Source of the DNA: Candidatus Marinamargulisbacteria bacterium
GTDB lineage: Bacteria; Margulisbacteria; Marinamargulisbacteria; UBA817
Length of the DNA: 54,879 bases
Direction of reading: 5' to 3'
Assembly: GCA_023262965.1 (NCBI GenBank)
Contig: JALQXX010000007.1
Location: 1 to 54,879 of the forward strand
Shown here: positions 52,942 to 54,879 of the stretch, piece after piece
Position numbering within the stretch: the stretch's first letter is position 1
Layout of the letters: every line of letters begins with the position of its first letter
Program-made: the position numbers and the translations under genes
Notes under the pieces: generated by a model
Database searches by the model: none
Told to the model about the DNA's origin: nothing
The model's input: the letters and a program-made list of their open reading frames with translations, nothing else

Positions 52942-53508
52942 ATGAGTCAGGTTGTAGCAACGCAAATTCGTGTGGGGATGGTTATCAATGTGGACGGGGA
53001 TTTGTACCGCGTCACCAAAACCCAGCATGTAACCCCCGGAAAAGGGGTTGCCTGCATGCAAACGAAATTAAAAAATATTTTTAATGGGAAAAATTTGGAA
53101 AAGCGATTTCGATCAGCGGATCGGGTTGAGCGGGTATCGGTGGTTGGGGCGACCATGCAGTATTTGTACAATGATCCCACCGGCTTTTATTTTATGGATA
53201 TGCAAACCTTTGATCAAATTTGCTTGGATCCGGATTTTGTTGGCGACAAAAAATGGTACTTGGTAAATGAACAAGAGTACACCGTGTTGATGGTGGACAC
53301 CACACCTGTGGATATTGAATTGCCCACATCGGTTGAATTCACCGTGACCATGGCGCCACCTGAAATTCGAAAAGCAACGGCCAGTTCCTCGTTACGGCCC
53401 GTTGAGGTTGCCAATGGCTTAACTGTTCAAGCACCCACGTTTATTAAAGAAGGCGATCGTATTCGCGTAAACCCCGAAACCGGGGAATACATTGATCGGG
53501 TTAAATAA
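52942..53508 (+). CDS. efp: Elongation factor P
   Basis: Relieves ribosome stalling at polyproline. 188 residues, three beta-barrel domains: KOW-like N-terminal domain with the modifiable Lys in TPGKGVA, OB domain, and C-terminal DRIRVNPETGEYIDRVK. AGGAGG precedes ATG. No modifying enzyme gene (epmA or earP) is nearby. Followed by the DUF3467 gene after one base. Confidence 0.97.
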   Translation: MSQVVATQIRVGMVINVDGDLYRVTKTQHVTPGKGVACMQTKLKNIFNGKNLEKRFRSADRVERVSVVGATMQYLYNDPTGFYFMDMQTFDQICLDPDFVGDKKWYLVNEQEYTVLMVDTTPVDIELPTSVEFTVTMAPPEIRKATASSSLRPVEVANGLTVQAPTFIKEGDRIRVNPETGEYIDRVK

Positions 53509-53509
53509 T

Positions 53510-53854
53510 ATGGCATCATCAGACAACAAACACATCCCTATTCAATGCCCGCCCGAAGTTATTAATGGCGTATATACGAACTTTAGTATTGTGAATCACA
53601 CCAGCAGTGAATTTGTGGTGGATTTTATTTTTGTTCACCCCAACACCAAAACCGGCGAAGTTCGATCCCGTGTGATTATGCACGCCAATCATGTTCGACG
53701 CCTGATTGAGACACTGGAAGACAATTTGGGGGTGTTTTCAGCGGATGAGCGCTCGGATACGGACAATCGCGAAGAGGATTTTGATGATGACGATCCCGAC
53801 AACGATGACCCATTTGATGATGGGCTGCCCCCCATCACTTTAAACTTCAATTAG
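53510..53854 (+). CDS. DUF3467-like small protein
   Basis: 114 residues. YTNFSIVNHTSSEFVVDFIF and RSRVIMHANHVRRLIETLED match the DUF3467 pattern; the C-terminal 30 residues are strongly acidic (FDDDDPDNDDPFDDG). Function unknown. ATG 53510 follows the efp stop directly, and the stop abuts tadA, so efp-DUF3467-tadA-comF form one operon. Confidence 0.85.
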   Translation: MASSDNKHIPIQCPPEVINGVYTNFSIVNHTSSEFVVDFIFVHPNTKTGEVRSRVIMHANHVRRLIETLEDNLGVFSADERSDTDNREEDFDDDDPDNDDPFDDGLPPITLNFN

Positions 53855-54298
53855 ATGACGCCAGAGATGCAGCGTGCCATTGCCTTGGCAAAAACCGCTG
53901 CGGCACAAAATGAGTTTCCTGTCGGTGCCGTTGTGGTGGATGCGGGACACATTATTGGCGAAGGATTTAATCAAAAGGAACAGCAATCAGACCCCACAGC
54001 CCATGCCGAAATGGGGGCTCTACGGCAGGCGGCGGCGGTTAAATCAACCTGGCGATTAACGGGCTGTACCCTGATTACCACATTGGAACCCTGCCCCATG
54101 TGTTTGGGCGCGATTCTTCAAGCTCGCATTGATACCGTGGTGTATTTGGCTAAGGATCTGCGTTGGGGGGCCTGTGGATCGATTATGGATTTTTCGGATC
54201 ACCCGGAGCTCAATCATCGCTGCCAACTGGTGTATGCACCCAATCCATCGGTTGTTGCTATGATGCGCGCGTTTTTTAAGGATCAGGGCAAGCGCTAA
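53855..54298 (+). CDS. tadA: tRNA-specific adenosine deaminase TadA
   Basis: Deaminates A34 of tRNA-Arg(ACG) to inosine. 147 residues with zinc-site motifs AHAEM (catalytic Glu) and EPCPMC. The N-terminal EFPVGAVVV and DLRWGACGSI segments fit TadA. ATG 53855 immediately follows the DUF3467 stop. Confidence 0.93.
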   Translation: MTPEMQRAIALAKTAAAQNEFPVGAVVVDAGHIIGEGFNQKEQQSDPTAHAEMGALRQAAAVKSTWRLTGCTLITTLEPCPMCLGAILQARIDTVVYLAKDLRWGACGSIMDFSDHPELNHRCQLVYAPNPSVVAMMRAFFKDQGKR

Positions 54299-54299
54299 G

Positions 54300-54879
54300 G
54301 TGTTGGGGGGGATTTGTTTTCATTGCGGGGTGCGCGTTCAGGATCGATTTTGTGGCGATTGTGAGGCCGCGTTGGTGCCACAGTTCCGGCGATTACCGGC
54401 CTTACCCCATATTGGGTTGGGGGGGTATATGTACCCGTATACGGGTATTATTCAAACCATGTTGCATGACATTAAATTTTATGGCAATTTTAGGCTGGGG
54501 GGCGATTTTAAAGGCCTACGGGTTTGCCGCCTGTATCCCGTCGATTTTTTGGGATGTGGAGGCGGTGATCTGTGTGCCATCTCACTGGATGCGGCAATTA
54601 TGGCGTGGGCGACCTCATATTCCCTTTTTATTTTCGGAGGTGTTGCACCAAGTGAATTATCAACCCAGGGCAATTCGTGCCAAACGGTATTCGCGACCGT
54701 CGGTGGGCTTATCGCGACATCAACGCTTGACCGCAAAACGGTATGATCGCTTTCGATGGATCGGACCGGTGCCTCAATCGGTGACTGTAATTGATGATGT
54801 CTGCACAACTGGCGCAACCCTATCGGATGTGGCACGCTGCTTGAAGGCCGCTGGTGTGCGCGATATCTATGCCCTAACC
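54300..54879 (+). pseudogene. comF: ComF-family phosphoribosyltransferase, frameshifted and cut by window edge
   Basis: ComF-type protein, linked in some bacteria to DNA uptake. From GTG 54300 the first frame gives the N-terminal zinc ribbon (ICFHCGVRVQDRFCGDCEAA) and YPYTGIIQTMLHDIKFYGNF; the C-terminal half is in the +1 frame, with KAYGFAACIPSIFWDV, ICVPSHWMRQL, RHQRLTAKRYDRF and the PRPP loop VIDDVCTTGATLSDVA. The frames join if one G is removed from the six-G run at 54497-54502. This could be mutation, phase variation or sequence error. The gene continues past the right edge. Confidence 0.85.

Noticed and set aside
54479-54835. 118-codon minus-strand frame at the right end
   Set aside because: It is antisense to comF, whose two halves are clearly recognisable.

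Overview
The window is a gene-dense stretch of bacterial chromosome, probably from an uncultivated diderm. The evidence for an outer membrane is a secretin, beta-barrel-like proteins with signal peptides and four predicted lipoproteins. Base composition is moderately AT-rich with many poly-C and poly-G runs. The 16S fragment and gene content do not let me name a phylum with confidence; a Margulisbacteria-like or other candidate phylum is a guess. Almost everything is housekeeping chromosome, with one gene-poor accessory patch near 29.8-31.8 kb.

Layout. 1-706: 5' end of a 16S rRNA gene on the minus strand, its promoter, and the ileS control region. 707-13951: ileS and a PfkB sugar/nucleoside kinase, coaX (minus), then a miaA-pgpH-ybeY-dgkA-corC-hypothetical operon, then rho. 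14027-17881: a four-gene Mn/Zn/Fe ABC importer. 17831-20580 (minus): ispG-nadB. 20691-20811: a decayed fragment of a transposase-like gene. 20933-21920: folE-merC. 22020-26703 (minus): a CIRCE-controlled hrcA-grpE-dnaK-dnaJ operon. 26727-29747: rlmN back to back with two outer-membrane-type genes. 29795-31782: an intact transposase-like gene behind an inverted repeat, then about 1 kb without a convincing gene but with hairpins. 31783-33463: a compact three-gene secretin cassette. 33410-34580 (minus): an FAD oxidoreductase behind a small leader ORF that overlaps an intrinsic terminator. 34639-38103: lipoproteins, a rhodanese, a barrel protein and an NqrM-like protein. 38042-42207 (minus): hom-pth and ftsK. 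42597-50422 (minus): trmB-pepA-pfp, then hpf-gap-pgk-DUF5665-lspA-RluA-type synthase. 50466-54879: a small gene, a shortened mfd (minus), then efp-DUF3467-tadA-comF; comF is frameshifted and runs off the window.

The most striking window-wide pattern is promoter placement. For about 17 transcription units a sigma70-like -10 box (often with a -35 box 16-18 nt upstream) ends only 6-10 nt before the start codon I choose, so the mRNAs should be leaderless or nearly so. Other genes (dnaK, grpE, efp, rho, gap, hpf, corC, two lipoproteins) have clear Shine-Dalgarno sites. These promoters also fix several starts that would otherwise be called too far upstream. Genes in operons are tightly packed, with ATGA-type overlaps, and convergent neighbours usually overlap at their 3' ends.

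A second theme is reduced or altered metal-binding or domain content in core proteins: IleS lacks its C-terminal zinc knuckle, DnaJ keeps two of four CxxCxGxG motifs, YbeY has Asp at the third metal-ligand position, and Mfd lacks domains between its UvrA-binding-like segment and the RNA-polymerase-binding domain. All readings are from sequence inspection only; no database search was run.
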